Positions 17,035 to 24,391 of a stretch of DNA of 38,714 nucleotides are shown piece by piece (the stretch's first letter is position 1; every line of letters starts with the position of its first letter). The notes below the pieces were generated by a model, which was given only the letters and a program-made list of their open reading frames with translations, made no database searches and was not told the DNA's origin. The stretch is from Cyanobacteria bacterium M_surface_10_m2_179 (GTDB lineage: Bacteria > Cyanobacteriota > Cyanobacteriia > PCC-6307 > Cyanobiaceae): positions 1 to 38,714 of the forward strand of contig VGPW01000008.1 in NCBI GenBank assembly GCA_016882545.1. The letters run 5' to 3'. Position numbers and translations under genes: made by a program.

Positions 17035-17220
17035 TCAGATCTGCTCCTGAGCCGCCAGGTAGACGGCGATCATGTCTTCCATGCCCTTCTGGGTGCGGCC
17101 GTGGGGTCTGTGGCCTTGGGCCGCCCAGATGCGATCGAGCTCCATGCGCTGCTCGGGTGTGATCCAGCAGGAGAGCAAAACCTTCCCCTCCCGGCTGGAG
17201 GTGCAGCGTTGCGGCGCCAT
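17035..17220 (-). CDS. Small conserved protein, possibly ribbon-helix-helix
   Basis: The protein has 61 residues from ATG 17220. It reads KVLLSCWITPEQRMELDRIWAA followed by a basic stretch (HRPHGRTQKGMEDMIAVYLAAQ). A short strand, then two helices with an Arg/Lys-rich turn, is what a ribbon-helix-helix DNA-binding protein would look like, but I cannot confirm it. It is the first gene of the CDF/two-component operon (4 bases before the CDF gene) and starts 12 bases from a perfect palindrome. Autoregulation is an attractive guess. An upstream TTG start inside the palindrome is unlikely. Confidence 0.6.
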   Translation of the reverse strand: MAPQRCTSSREGKVLLSCWITPEQRMELDRIWAAQGHRPHGRTQKGMEDMIAVYLAAQEQI

Positions 17221-17232
17221 GGCAGCGGACTC

Positions 17233-17246
17233 ACTTGTATACAAGT
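17233..17246. promoter_or_regulatory. Perfect 14-bp palindrome ACTTGTATACAAGT, probable operator
   Basis: Every base pairs with its mirror partner. The palindrome lies in the 72-base gap between the divergent metal-efflux operon and the exported superoxide dismutase gene, so a bound protein could control both. The TTGTATACAA core resembles sites of some GntR-family regulators. No GntR gene is in the window. The adjacent small protein or the response regulator are other candidate binders. Confidence 0.6.
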
Positions 17247-17292
17247 ATGCGCTGCGCCCCTGTCAGGGTGGATGTCACTCACCGGTTGAGCC

Positions 17293-17982
17293 GTGATCAA
17301 GCGCGCCCTGTTCAGCGGCCTCCTGGCGCTGGTGTTGCTGTTGGCCATGGCCCCACCGGCCTGGGCGGAGTTTGTGTTGCCGCCCCTCCCCTATGCGCCC
17401 GATGCGCTCGAGCCCGCCATCGATGCCACCACGATGGGCATTCACCACGACCGGCACCACGGCGCCTACGTAGCCAATCTCAACGGCCAGATCAAGGCCC
17501 ATCCTGAACTGGCCAAGCTGAGTCTTGATGCGCTGCAGGGCCAGATCTCACGCTTCCCGGCCGCGGTGCGCAACAACGGCGGCGGCCACTGGAACCACAG
17601 CCAGTTCTGGGCGGTGATGGCTCCGCCCGGTGAAGGTGGGGAACCGTCGGCGGAGTTGTTGGCGGCCATCAACGCCCAGTTCGGCTCCTTGAAGGCGATG
17701 CAAACCCAGTTCAGTCAGGCGGCTGCAGCGCGGTTTGGCTCGGGTTGGGCCTGGCTGATTCGCACGGCCGATGGAGGTCTGGCGATCACCAGCACCGCCA
17801 ATCAGGACAACCCTTTGATGGATCAACCGGAGATCGAGCGCGGCACACCGCTGCTGGGGCTTGATGTGTGGGAGCACGCCTACTACCTCCACTACCAGAA
17901 CCGCCGTCCCGACTACATCAGCGCCTGGTGGGATCTGGTGAACTGGCAGGAAGTAAACCGCCGCTTCAGCGCAGCTGCATGA
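17293..17982 (+). CDS. sodA: Exported Mn-type superoxide dismutase
   Basis: The protein has 229 residues from a GTG start. Residues 1-25 are a signal peptide or membrane anchor (ending PAWA/EF), so the enzyme works in the periplasm, lumen or at a membrane. Metal ligands are H51 (GIHHDRHH), H102 (HWNHSQFW), D191 and H195 (DVWEHAYY). GGH near 97-99 and Q171 in TANQDNPL match the manganese-type signature rather than the iron type. It converts superoxide to peroxide and oxygen. It is divergent from a Zn/Mn efflux operon, which suggests linked handling of manganese and oxidative stress. Its stop overlaps the next gene as ATGA. Confidence 0.95.
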   Translation: MIKRALFSGLLALVLLLAMAPPAWAEFVLPPLPYAPDALEPAIDATTMGIHHDRHHGAYVANLNGQIKAHPELAKLSLDALQGQISRFPAAVRNNGGGHWNHSQFWAVMAPPGEGGEPSAELLAAINAQFGSLKAMQTQFSQAAAARFGSGWAWLIRTADGGLAITSTANQDNPLMDQPEIERGTPLLGLDVWEHAYYLHYQNRRPDYISAWWDLVNWQEVNRRFSAAA

Positions 17983-18197
17983 CCGGAAATCTGCAGGCCA
18001 TTGGCTTTCTGCTCACCTGGGTGCTGGGCTGGGGCATCGGCGGTTCGCTGATCGATGCCGGTTTGATCAACGCTGGCGTGTATTCCCTGGAGGGCGGCCA
18101 GCTGGGCACCGCCATCACCTTTGTGCTCTGGACCCTGCTTTGGGGTGGTGGTGGCGTGTGGCTTTACCGCTACTGGACGCGTGCTGATCAGGCCTGA
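17979..18197 (+). CDS. Small two-helix membrane protein downstream of sodA
   Basis: The protein has 72 residues from an ATG that overlaps the sodA stop (ATGA), so translation is probably coupled. Two hydrophobic, Gly- and Trp-rich segments (about 5-30 and 43-65) flank a short loop, with a charged tail YRYWTRADQA. I do not recognise the family. It might anchor or assist the exported dismutase, but that rests only on the overlap. Confidence 0.65.
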   Translation: MTGNLQAIGFLLTWVLGWGIGGSLIDAGLINAGVYSLEGGQLGTAITFVLWTLLWGGGGVWLYRYWTRADQA

Positions 18198-18206
18198 GGG
18201 CTGCGA

Positions 18207-18431
18207 TCAGGACGGCAGCGCGCAGAGCAGTGGCATCGGCAGGCGGCAGGTGCGCCAGTCGCCGTTGGCGGCGCACACCTCCACTCCGATCAGCTGCTGA
18301 TGGGGTTCGGTTCCCACCTGCTGCAGCCACGACACCGCGTCGTGAAGCGCTTCCTCCAGGCTGCCGTAACAGTCGTCGAGCTGCTGATGGGGCTCAAAGC
18401 AAGCGTCGATTAATCGGTAGATCCTCTGCAT
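18207..18431 (-). CDS. Hypothetical 74-residue protein
   Basis: From ATG 18431 it encodes MQRIYRLIDACFEPHQQ, a helical segment (SLEEALHDAVSWLQQVG) and a strand-rich end (LIGVEVCAANGDWRTCRLPMPL). No signal peptide or membrane helix is seen, so it is probably cytoplasmic. The composition looks like real coding DNA and the pattern is typical of small picocyanobacterial proteins, but I cannot name a family. The frame continues upstream to 18641 with less convincing sequence. Confidence 0.55.
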   Translation of the reverse strand: MQRIYRLIDACFEPHQQLDDCYGSLEEALHDAVSWLQQVGTEPHQQLIGVEVCAANGDWRTCRLPMPLLCALPS

Positions 18432-18543
18432 CGCCCCGTGCACCGCATCGTGTGGATTGCCATCTTCATCAGCTGGGAACGGAGCTGGGCGTATTCGATC
18501 CGACTGTTTTAAGGATCGCTTGTAAGGATCGCTGTCGTGATCG

Positions 18544-18753
18544 TCAGCCTGCCGGGAAGCTGAAGCCCTCCAAAGCGCTTCCACCAGGGGCGGCGCTGTT
18601 GTCCACGATCGAGAGGCGTCGCACACCACCATCGGCCACAAACCAGCGGTCGTTCTGCAGGGTCTGAAACACCGCCCGCGCCTCCTCCAGGCTGCTGAAC
18701 GTGCCCACGTTGGCGGTGCCCCAGGCGTCGTGGCTGTAGATCGTGTAGCTCAT
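18544..18753 (-). CDS. Conserved small picocyanobacterial protein (69 residues)
   Basis: From ATG 18753 it reads SYTIYSHDAWGTANVGTFSSLEEA, then a helix and DRWFVADGGVRRLSIVD. The pattern of a short YxIYSHDAWGT opening and a WFVADG core is one I associate with a conserved family in marine Synechococcus. It is soluble and small, with no known function. It is divergent from the secreted Cys-rich protein at 18815 across 61 bases. Confidence 0.7.
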   Translation of the reverse strand: MSYTIYSHDAWGTANVGTFSSLEEARAVFQTLQNDRWFVADGGVRRLSIVDNSAAPGGSALEGFSFPAG

Positions 18754-18814
18754 GCGACCAACTCTGGCAGTTCCAGTAGTGGTTCTTAGGGTTGGGGCAG
18801 AACTTGGTTCACCG

Positions 18815-19075
18815 ATGCGATCGCTTCCCTTTGCAGCATTGGCTGCTCTGCTGGCTGCCCCTCTGCTGCGTCCCGATGCAGCGGTGGCCCAGAACCGCAT
18901 CCCCAAGCTCCCCGGTTATGACCAGTGCCCGCTGGGCTATGTGAATGACCTCAAGCAGAGCTGCTACTCGCCGATCTATTACCAGGTGCAGCCCACCAAC
19001 GGCCAGGCCTGCCTTTCCGGCTGGATGAACATCGGCGCCGGCTACTGCAAGAAGAAAACGCTCGGAATCTTCTGA
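18815..19075 (+). CDS. Exported small Cys-rich protein
   Basis: The protein has 86 residues from ATG 18815. The leader MRSLPFAALAALLAAPLLRP...AVAQ is a clear signal peptide. The mature ~60 residues are rich in Tyr, Gly and Pro, with four cysteines (YDQCPLG, QSCYSP, QACLSG, GYCKKK), suggesting two disulfides. The family is not recognised. It ends 13 bases before the cytochrome P450 gene, so the two may be co-transcribed. Confidence 0.65.
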   Translation: MRSLPFAALAALLAAPLLRPDAAVAQNRIPKLPGYDQCPLGYVNDLKQSCYSPIYYQVQPTNGQACLSGWMNIGAGYCKKKTLGIF

Positions 19076-19088
19076 AGCCCGGCGGCTG

Positions 19089-20378
19089 ATGCGTGCTGAT
19101 CCTCAAGCCCCTGAGGGGCGTGCGCTGCCCAGCACCGGTGCGGTGAGCGGTGTGCTGGAGGCGCTGGCCTTCTTCCGCGATCCCCAGTTCGCCGGAGACC
19201 GGTTTCAGCGCTACGGCGATGTGTTCGAAACCAAGCTGGTGGGCCAGTCGTTGGTGTTCATCCGCGGTGAGCGGGCCATCGACGACCTGCTCAGCCAGAG
19301 CGAGGCCACCGAAGGCTGGTGGCCTGAGAGTGTGCGCCAGCTGCTCGGTCGGCGTTCCCTGGCCAACCGCAACGGCGCCGATCACCGTGCCCGCCGGCGG
19401 GTGGTGGGCCAGCTGTTTTCAGCGGCGGCGCTGCGGCGCTACAGCCCGCAGATCAGCCAGCTGGTGGATCAGTTGGCGAGCGACCTACGCCTCAGCACCG
19501 AGCCGGTGGCCCTGGTGGATCGGATGCGGCGGTTTGCCTTCGCCGTGATCGCGTCGGTGGTGCTGGGGCTGGAGGGCCACGACATCGAAGCCCTCTTCGC
19601 TGACTTTGAGATCTGGACCCGGGCCCTGTTTTCTGTGCCGATCGCCCTTCCCGGCACCCCGTTCGCCAAGGCTTTGCAGGCCCGCGCTCGTCTGCTGGAG
19701 CGGCTGCGGGGTGTGTTGGAGTGCGCCCGGGATCGTCCCACCGGTGGGCTGGATCTGTTGAGCGGTGGCCTCGATGAAGCGGGCTTGCCGCTCACCGACG
19801 ACGACCTGGTGGAGCAGTTGCTGCTGCTGCTCTTTGCTGGCTACGAAACCACCGCCTCCTCGCTGAGCTGTCTGATGGCGGCCTTGCTGCAGCATCCGCC
19901 GGTGCTGGCCTGGTTGCAGGAAGAGATCCAGGCTCTCCCCTGGCCGTCTGGGGAGGCGGTGTCCACACCGCGGCTGGATGCGGTGGTGCAGGAGGTGATG
20001 CGGCTGAATCCACCGGTGGGTGGTTTTTTCCGGCGCACCATCCGGCCGCTGCTGCTCGATGGGGTGCTGGTGCCGGCAGGGCGGGTGGTGCAGGTTGCCT
20101 TGGCGTCCTCCAACCGCACGAGTCGCAATGGCGCTGCCGATCTGGAGGCGTTCCGCCCGGCTCGCCATCTCGAACCCAACAACGGCCTCACCCTGTTGCC
20201 GTTTGGCGGTGGTGAGCGGGTGTGCCTGGGCAAAGCCCTGGCGGAGCTGGAGATTCGTTTGATGGCGGTGGGCTTGCTGCAGCAGGTGCAGCTCGAGCTG
20301 GTAGCCGATCAAGACCTCAGCCTGGCGCTGATTCCCAGCCCCAGCCCGCGCGATGGACTGCTGGTGACGGCCCGTTGA
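19089..20378 (+). CDS. Cytochrome P450 (CYP120-like)
   Basis: The protein has 429 residues. All core motifs are present: the I-helix oxygen-activation motif AGYETT (250-255), ExxR as E302-R305 (EVMR), and the heme loop FGGGERVCLG with the cysteine ligand C379. The overall pattern resembles CYP120, whose Synechocystis member hydroxylates retinoids; the substrate here is unknown. It is soluble, with no N-terminal membrane anchor. The enzyme needs ferredoxin or a similar electron donor, none of which is encoded nearby. ATG 19089 fits the expected N-terminus. Confidence 0.93.
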   Translation: MRADPQAPEGRALPSTGAVSGVLEALAFFRDPQFAGDRFQRYGDVFETKLVGQSLVFIRGERAIDDLLSQSEATEGWWPESVRQLLGRRSLANRNGADHRARRRVVGQLFSAAALRRYSPQISQLVDQLASDLRLSTEPVALVDRMRRFAFAVIASVVLGLEGHDIEALFADFEIWTRALFSVPIALPGTPFAKALQARARLLERLRGVLECARDRPTGGLDLLSGGLDEAGLPLTDDDLVEQLLLLLFAGYETTASSLSCLMAALLQHPPVLAWLQEEIQALPWPSGEAVSTPRLDAVVQEVMRLNPPVGGFFRRTIRPLLLDGVLVPAGRVVQVALASSNRTSRNGAADLEAFRPARHLEPNNGLTLLPFGGGERVCLGKALAELEIRLMAVGLLQQVQLELVADQDLSLALIPSPSPRDGLLVTAR

Positions 20379-20445
20379 GGGCTACAGCGCGTCTGGCTAC
20401 CTCGGAACAACTCGGCATCATGGGCGCAGAGCCGTTCTGCCCCGC

Positions 20446-21102
20446 ATGCGCCGCCTCTCTGCATTCGCCCTGGTTGGCGTTGGCTTGTTAATGAGCAGCT
20501 GCGGGGGTAGCCGTTCGTCGAGCACGACAACCTCAGCGGTGACCGGGCCGATCCGCATTGAGCTGGATCTCAAGGATTCGTCGAAGAGTTTTGGGGTGCT
20601 GCCGCGCGGCGACGACCGCACCATCTTCAAGGTGGGGTATGGCAAAAACGGGGTTACCTGCCCAGGTAGTCGTTTTGAGGAGGGCTACACACCGCTGGGC
20701 CGTTTCAAGGTGAATGCGATCCTCAGCAACGGACGCTTTGCGATGGATCCGGCGCTGATCCAGCAGTCGGGCAAAACGGAAACGGAGCTCAAGCGCATGC
20801 TGTTCAAGAGCATGAACGCCATCGACTTCAGCGGCGATGGAGAGGTGGGTGAATACGGCATTGGCTATGTGAGCCTGGCGCCGGTGGAAAGTGTCAAGCA
20901 GCCGTTCAAGTTCAACACCTACGACGGCCACTTTCGCTGGTATAGCTTTGCCATCCACGGCAGCAATGACGACAAGCGCATCGGCCAGCGGGTGACCGGC
21001 GGTTGCGTGAATGTGGCCGAACCCACCCTCAAAACCCTGCTCAGCTCTGTGCAGCTCGGGGATGAGGTGGTGATCCAGGCAAATGGCCCTTGCACTCCCT
21101 GA
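20446..21102 (+). CDS. L,D-transpeptidase (YkuD-like) lipoprotein
   Basis: The protein has 218 residues. The leader ends in LLMSSC, so C19 is probably lipidated and anchors the protein. The YkuD catalytic motif is visible as AIHGS with H171 and TGGCVN with C187, the nucleophile. Such enzymes cross-link peptidoglycan 3-3 or attach proteins to it, from the periplasm. The linker (20-33) is Ser/Thr-rich. The start is the ATG at 20446. It is convergent with the DUF305 gene, with 24 bases between stops. Confidence 0.85.
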   Translation: MRRLSAFALVGVGLLMSSCGGSRSSSTTTSAVTGPIRIELDLKDSSKSFGVLPRGDDRTIFKVGYGKNGVTCPGSRFEEGYTPLGRFKVNAILSNGRFAMDPALIQQSGKTETELKRMLFKSMNAIDFSGDGEVGEYGIGYVSLAPVESVKQPFKFNTYDGHFRWYSFAIHGSNDDKRIGQRVTGGCVNVAEPTLKTLLSSVQLGDEVVIQANGPCTP

Positions 21103-21126
21103 GTGAGCTAGTCATTCTGATTGCTT

Positions 21127-21819
21127 TTAACGGAAGTTGAACAGGCTGTCGTATTGGTGATATGAGGATTTGTTCTGTCCGTCGCGCTGCAGCATGTTGC
21201 GCAGCTGCATGATTTCGCTGCGTTGCGCCACGATGATCCTCTGGGCTAGGCGCCGGATCGTTGGGTTCGTGGATTTGTTGAGGGCGTCGTGGGCCATCAT
21301 CAGCGCGCCGCCGTGGTGCTGGAGCATGCCCTCCAGAAACCAGGTCACCCGGTTGCTGGGGGTTGGCTTGGTGACCACCATCTGCATCGCCTCGATCTGA
21401 GCGCTGCTCATCCGCGTCAGTCCATCCAGCGCGTTGGGATCACCGCCGGGCCTGAGCGCCACGGGATACACCGGCGCTTCGGGATACCAGGCCTTGCGCC
21501 ACTGCCCCATCGCCTTGATCTCCTCGGCCTGATCGCGCCAGATTGTTTTGCCCAGGGCGCCAACCCCTGGTGAGCCGATGTCGAAGACAAACTCGCTCAT
21601 CCGCAGCGCACCGGTGTGGTGCTGCACCATCGCGTCGATCCAGCGCAGGTCGTAGGTGTTGCCTGCAGCACCCACGTCGTGGTTATGGGTCGCTGGCTCG
21701 TGTGCGGCGGGATGGTGGTGATGCTCCAGCTGGGCGTGCGCGGCTGGGGCCAGCAGGCCGGCCAGGGCGAGCAGGGTGAGAGCAGAGCGCATCGCTGCCG
21801 GGTGAATCGAGAGGGCCAT
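21127..21819 (-). CDS. DUF305 exported copper-binding protein (CopM-like)
   Basis: The protein has 230 residues from ATG 21819, which has a good ribosome-binding site (GAGGGG). A later ATG at 21792 would also leave a signal peptide. After the leader comes a His cluster (EHHHHPAAHEPATHNHD). Two DUF305 helical repeats follow, each with the metal motif: MVQHHTGALRM (H67, H68) and MLQHHGGALMM (H168, H169). Related proteins such as Synechocystis CopM bind Cu(I) in the periplasm and protect against copper. It starts 7 bases after SelO and is probably co-transcribed with it. Confidence 0.88.
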   Translation of the reverse strand: MALSIHPAAMRSALTLLALAGLLAPAAHAQLEHHHHPAAHEPATHNHDVGAAGNTYDLRWIDAMVQHHTGALRMSEFVFDIGSPGVGALGKTIWRDQAEEIKAMGQWRKAWYPEAPVYPVALRPGGDPNALDGLTRMSSAQIEAMQMVVTKPTPSNRVTWFLEGMLQHHGGALMMAHDALNKSTNPTIRRLAQRIIVAQRSEIMQLRNMLQRDGQNKSSYHQYDSLFNFR

Positions 21820-21826
21820 AGCCCCC

Positions 21827-23515
21827 TCATGATGAACAGCTGTAGTGCGACACGCCGCCGGCATTGAAGAATTCCCTGGGCTTGAGGCGGTCGTAGGTGG
21901 CGGCCAGCTCTGGTGGCGGGGTGGCGTAGGGATCGCGGAACAGCGTTTGCAGGGTGCGGATCAGGCTCAAGTCGCCCTCGGCGGCCCGTTCGTAGGCCGG
22001 GGCGATCAGCCATTCACGCCAGGTGATGGCGGGATTCACGCGCTGCATTGCCGCTGATGTCTCCGCTGGGTCGCCGATCTGTTGCCGCCAGCGCTGCAGC
22101 CAGCTCTGCCAGCGTTGATCGAGCTCTTCATCGCTCGGCCGATAGAAGCTGGTTTTGAGCGGCTCCACGTTGCCGGGGATGGAGGAAAGGCTGCGGAAGA
22201 AGATCGTGTAGTCCGCGTGGGATGAGGCCAGCAGCTGCAGCAGGCCGTTGGTGAGCTCGGCTTTGTAGGCCTTGATTCCCAGCTTGGCTGCCCACATCGC
22301 TTCGAGCTGCTGGCGCATCGCATCGGCAAAGCCCTGCTCAATGGCATCCAGCTCCTCGAGGGCAGCGTTGTCGCCTTCGAGCAGCGGCCGCAGCGAGCGC
22401 ACGAACATGCCGTAATTCACTTCCGCTGCCGCCGGTTGGTTGAAGAAGCAGAAGTGTTCGCCGCCGCCTGTCCAGGGCTGGAAGCGTGGATCAAACAGTT
22501 CGCAGAACCCGAAGGGGCCGTAGTCGAGCGTGTAGCCACCGGCGGCGCAGTTGTCGCTGTTGAAGTTGCCCTGGCAGTAGCCCACCCGCATCCACTGGGC
22601 GACCAGGGCCGAGAGGCGGCCGCGGAACAGCCGAGCCAGCTCCAGCACCTGGGCGCTGAACGGCAGGCCGGCGTTGATCTCTGAGCGGTAGTTGCGCTCG
22701 ATCAGATGGGCGGTGATCATCTGCAGCTCCCGCAGGGCTCCCGCATGGGCCTGGCTGCGGGCCCGCCGCGCAAACAGCTCCAGCTGACCCACCCGCAGGA
22801 ACGATGGCGCCACCCGGGTTGTGATGGCCGCCGGGTTGTCGACCATCACGTCGGGATCGAACGAGCGCGACTGGGGCGAATACCAGGGCCTGCGCACGCC
22901 TTCAGCGCGCGACATGTAGAGGGTGAGCGAGCGGGAGGTGGGAACTCCCAGGGCCTGCATCAACTCCTGGGCGAGGAACTCGCGCACGCTGGAGCGCAAC
23001 ACGGCGCGGCCATCGGCGCCGCGGCAATAGGGGGTGGGGCCGCCTCCCTTGAGCTGCAGTTCCCAGCGCTGGCCCTCAAACAGTCCCTCAAAAATCGAAA
23101 TGGCCCGGCCGTCGCCGTAGCCATTGCCCGTGCCGAAGGGACACTGCTGGATGTATTCGGTGCCGTAAATCGAGAGGGCGTAGCCGGTGGCCCAGCCGTA
23201 GGGCCGCATCGCCCCGGTGGCCACGCTGCTGTCGCCGGAGAACAGACGGGTGAAGGCGGGGTCGTGCACCAGGGCTTCGCTCAGCCCCAGCTCTTCAAAC
23301 AGGCTGCTGCTGTGGGCCACGTATTCCGGCGCCGGCAGCGGCGTGGGTGTCACCGGCACGTAGTGGCCGGAACGCACTTGCCGGGGGCGATGGTCGCGGC
23401 CATCAACGGTGGCCTGCGGATCGGCCTGCAGCCCCTCGAGCAAGGAGTAGTCGGCGTGGCCGGCGAACTCCGCAAAGCTTGTGGTCAGCACTGGTTTGAC
23501 CGGCAGAGGCCCCAT
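21827..23515 (-). CDS. selO: SelO/YdiU family protein AMP-transferase
   Basis: The protein has 562 residues, longer than the ~480 of many bacterial members. Conserved features are LKGGGPTPYCRGADGRAVLR starting near 155 (nucleotide-binding Lys and Arg residues), NFNSDN with D321, and DYGPFGF with D331, the likely metal ligands. The C-terminus is Cys-Ser-Ser, where eukaryotic SelO carries selenocysteine. SelO is a pseudokinase that transfers AMP to Ser, Thr or Tyr of target proteins, linked to redox control. It lies 7 bases upstream of the DUF305 gene. The ATG at 23515 gives the expected N-terminus. Confidence 0.93.
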   Translation of the reverse strand: MGPLPVKPVLTTSFAEFAGHADYSLLEGLQADPQATVDGRDHRPRQVRSGHYVPVTPTPLPAPEYVAHSSSLFEELGLSEALVHDPAFTRLFSGDSSVATGAMRPYGWATGYALSIYGTEYIQQCPFGTGNGYGDGRAISIFEGLFEGQRWELQLKGGGPTPYCRGADGRAVLRSSVREFLAQELMQALGVPTSRSLTLYMSRAEGVRRPWYSPQSRSFDPDVMVDNPAAITTRVAPSFLRVGQLELFARRARSQAHAGALRELQMITAHLIERNYRSEINAGLPFSAQVLELARLFRGRLSALVAQWMRVGYCQGNFNSDNCAAGGYTLDYGPFGFCELFDPRFQPWTGGGEHFCFFNQPAAAEVNYGMFVRSLRPLLEGDNAALEELDAIEQGFADAMRQQLEAMWAAKLGIKAYKAELTNGLLQLLASSHADYTIFFRSLSSIPGNVEPLKTSFYRPSDEELDQRWQSWLQRWRQQIGDPAETSAAMQRVNPAITWREWLIAPAYERAAEGDLSLIRTLQTLFRDPYATPPPELAATYDRLKPREFFNAGGVSHYSCSS

Positions 23516-23557
23516 GGCAGGGCCGGATACGCCTTATAGCGCTGGAGCGGTGCTCCC

Positions 23558-23659
23558 TCAGCGCTGCGTTTCCCTGAGGTTGGACCACAGCCAGGCCCCA
23601 AGGCTCATCACCGCAGCCCCGAAGGCGAGGAAGGCGATCAGCAGCTCGGGGCGTTCCAT
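23558..23659 (-). CDS. Tiny membrane protein (33 residues)
   Basis: The ATG at 23659 shares its A with the stop of the preceding tiny ORF (TGATG). The product is MERPELL, one membrane segment (IAFLAFGAAVMSLGAWLW) and a polar tail SNLRETQR. It has the shape of small photosystem or cytochrome subunits, but I cannot match it to PsbM, PsbX, PetL, PetN or PsaM. It is third in an Hli-led set. The evidence is the coupled start, the single clean hydrophobic helix and the flanking charges. Confidence 0.5.
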   Translation of the reverse strand: MERPELLIAFLAFGAAVMSLGAWLWSNLRETQR

Positions 23660-23736
23660 CAGGCGTTGGCGGAGCGACGCGCCAGGGCGGTGACCAGCCA
23701 GGCGGTGATCAACAGAGCGGGAATCAGGGGGCTCAT
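23659..23736 (-). CDS. Tiny membrane peptide (25 residues) overlapping hli
   Basis: The ATG at 23736 overlaps the stop of the Hli gene (ATGA), and the ORF's own stop overlaps the next start (TGATG). The product is MSPLIPALLITAWLVTALARRSANA, given here only as a pattern: a single short hydrophobic helix followed by a basic tail. Translation would be coupled to Hli. No family is recognised, and at this length chance cannot be excluded. The double overlap is the main support. Confidence 0.42.
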   Translation of the reverse strand: MSPLIPALLITAWLVTALARRSANA

Positions 23737-23894
23737 CAACCCAGCCCCAGCTGGCCGAGGATGCCCTTGCCGCTCAGCGCTTCAGTGGCGATGGCGATCA
23801 CGAACCCCAGCATGGCCAGGCGGCCGTTGAGGGACTCAGCGAAAGGAACGAAGCCAGTGCGCTGGTAGGGAACCTTGAAATCGGAGCTGGCCAT
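23736..23894 (-). CDS. High-light-inducible protein (Hli/Scp, one-helix LHC-like)
   Basis: The protein has 52 residues from ATG 23894. It contains the chlorophyll-binding motif of LHC-like proteins, ESLNGRLAMLGF at 20-31, inside a single membrane helix that continues IAIATEAL. Hli proteins bind chlorophyll and carotenoid in the thylakoid and protect during photosystem II assembly and stress. It begins 5 bases after the deoxyribosyltransferase-like gene and leads two tiny membrane ORFs by direct overlap. Confidence 0.92.
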   Translation of the reverse strand: MASSDFKVPYQRTGFVPFAESLNGRLAMLGFVIAIATEALSGKGILGQLGLG

Positions 23895-23899
23895 GGTGG

Positions 23900-24391
23900 T
23901 CAAGCGTTCTTAACAGATGTTAATGCTTCATCGTGCAGCCAGCGCACCAGGGCCTTGCTGGGATCGCCCAGCTCCTCGATGGAGGTGTAGAGCCAGTCCT
24001 GCCAGCCCTGCTGCGGCAGCCCGCTGAACACCATGAGGTTGAGCGGATAGTCCTCCGAGTCGCTGCAGCGCCGGAAGTCGTCACGAAACAGAAATATCGG
24101 CTTGCCGAGCGCGATCGCAGCGCCCAGTTCCAGCATCACGCCCTCATCGGGTGGTGTTCCGTTGACGATGGCCAGCAGCGCATCGGCATCGCGCACGTCC
24201 TGCAGGTCGGCCTGGGCCACCCGCCAGGCCCAGCCCGGTTCGGCCAGGTTCACCTGGCCATTGCGCGTGAAGGGCTCCCACACCTCGAGCCCCAGACCTT
24301 CAAGGGCGTGCACAAAGTCCGGCAGGAGGCGCTGGCGCCAGTGGGCCGAAAAGCCGTAGGGGGAGGCCAGGTAGAGCGTGCGGCGCGTCAT
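23900..24391 (-). CDS. Nucleoside 2-deoxyribosyltransferase-like protein
   Basis: The protein has 163 residues. The N-terminus TLYLASPYGF and the core DADALLAIVNGT, PDEGVMLELGAAIALGKPI (81-99) follow the family pattern; E88 in LELG is the likely catalytic Glu. Such enzymes swap bases on deoxyribonucleosides or hydrolyse damaged ones. The start overlaps the phosphoribosyltransferase stop (ATGA). Together the two suggest nucleotide salvage or clean-up, although their exact substrates are unknown. Confidence 0.82.
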   Translation of the reverse strand: MTRRTLYLASPYGFSAHWRQRLLPDFVHALEGLGLEVWEPFTRNGQVNLAEPGWAWRVAQADLQDVRDADALLAIVNGTPPDEGVMLELGAAIALGKPIFLFRDDFRRCSDSEDYPLNLMVFSGLPQQGWQDWLYTSIEELGDPSKALVRWLHDEALTSVKNA

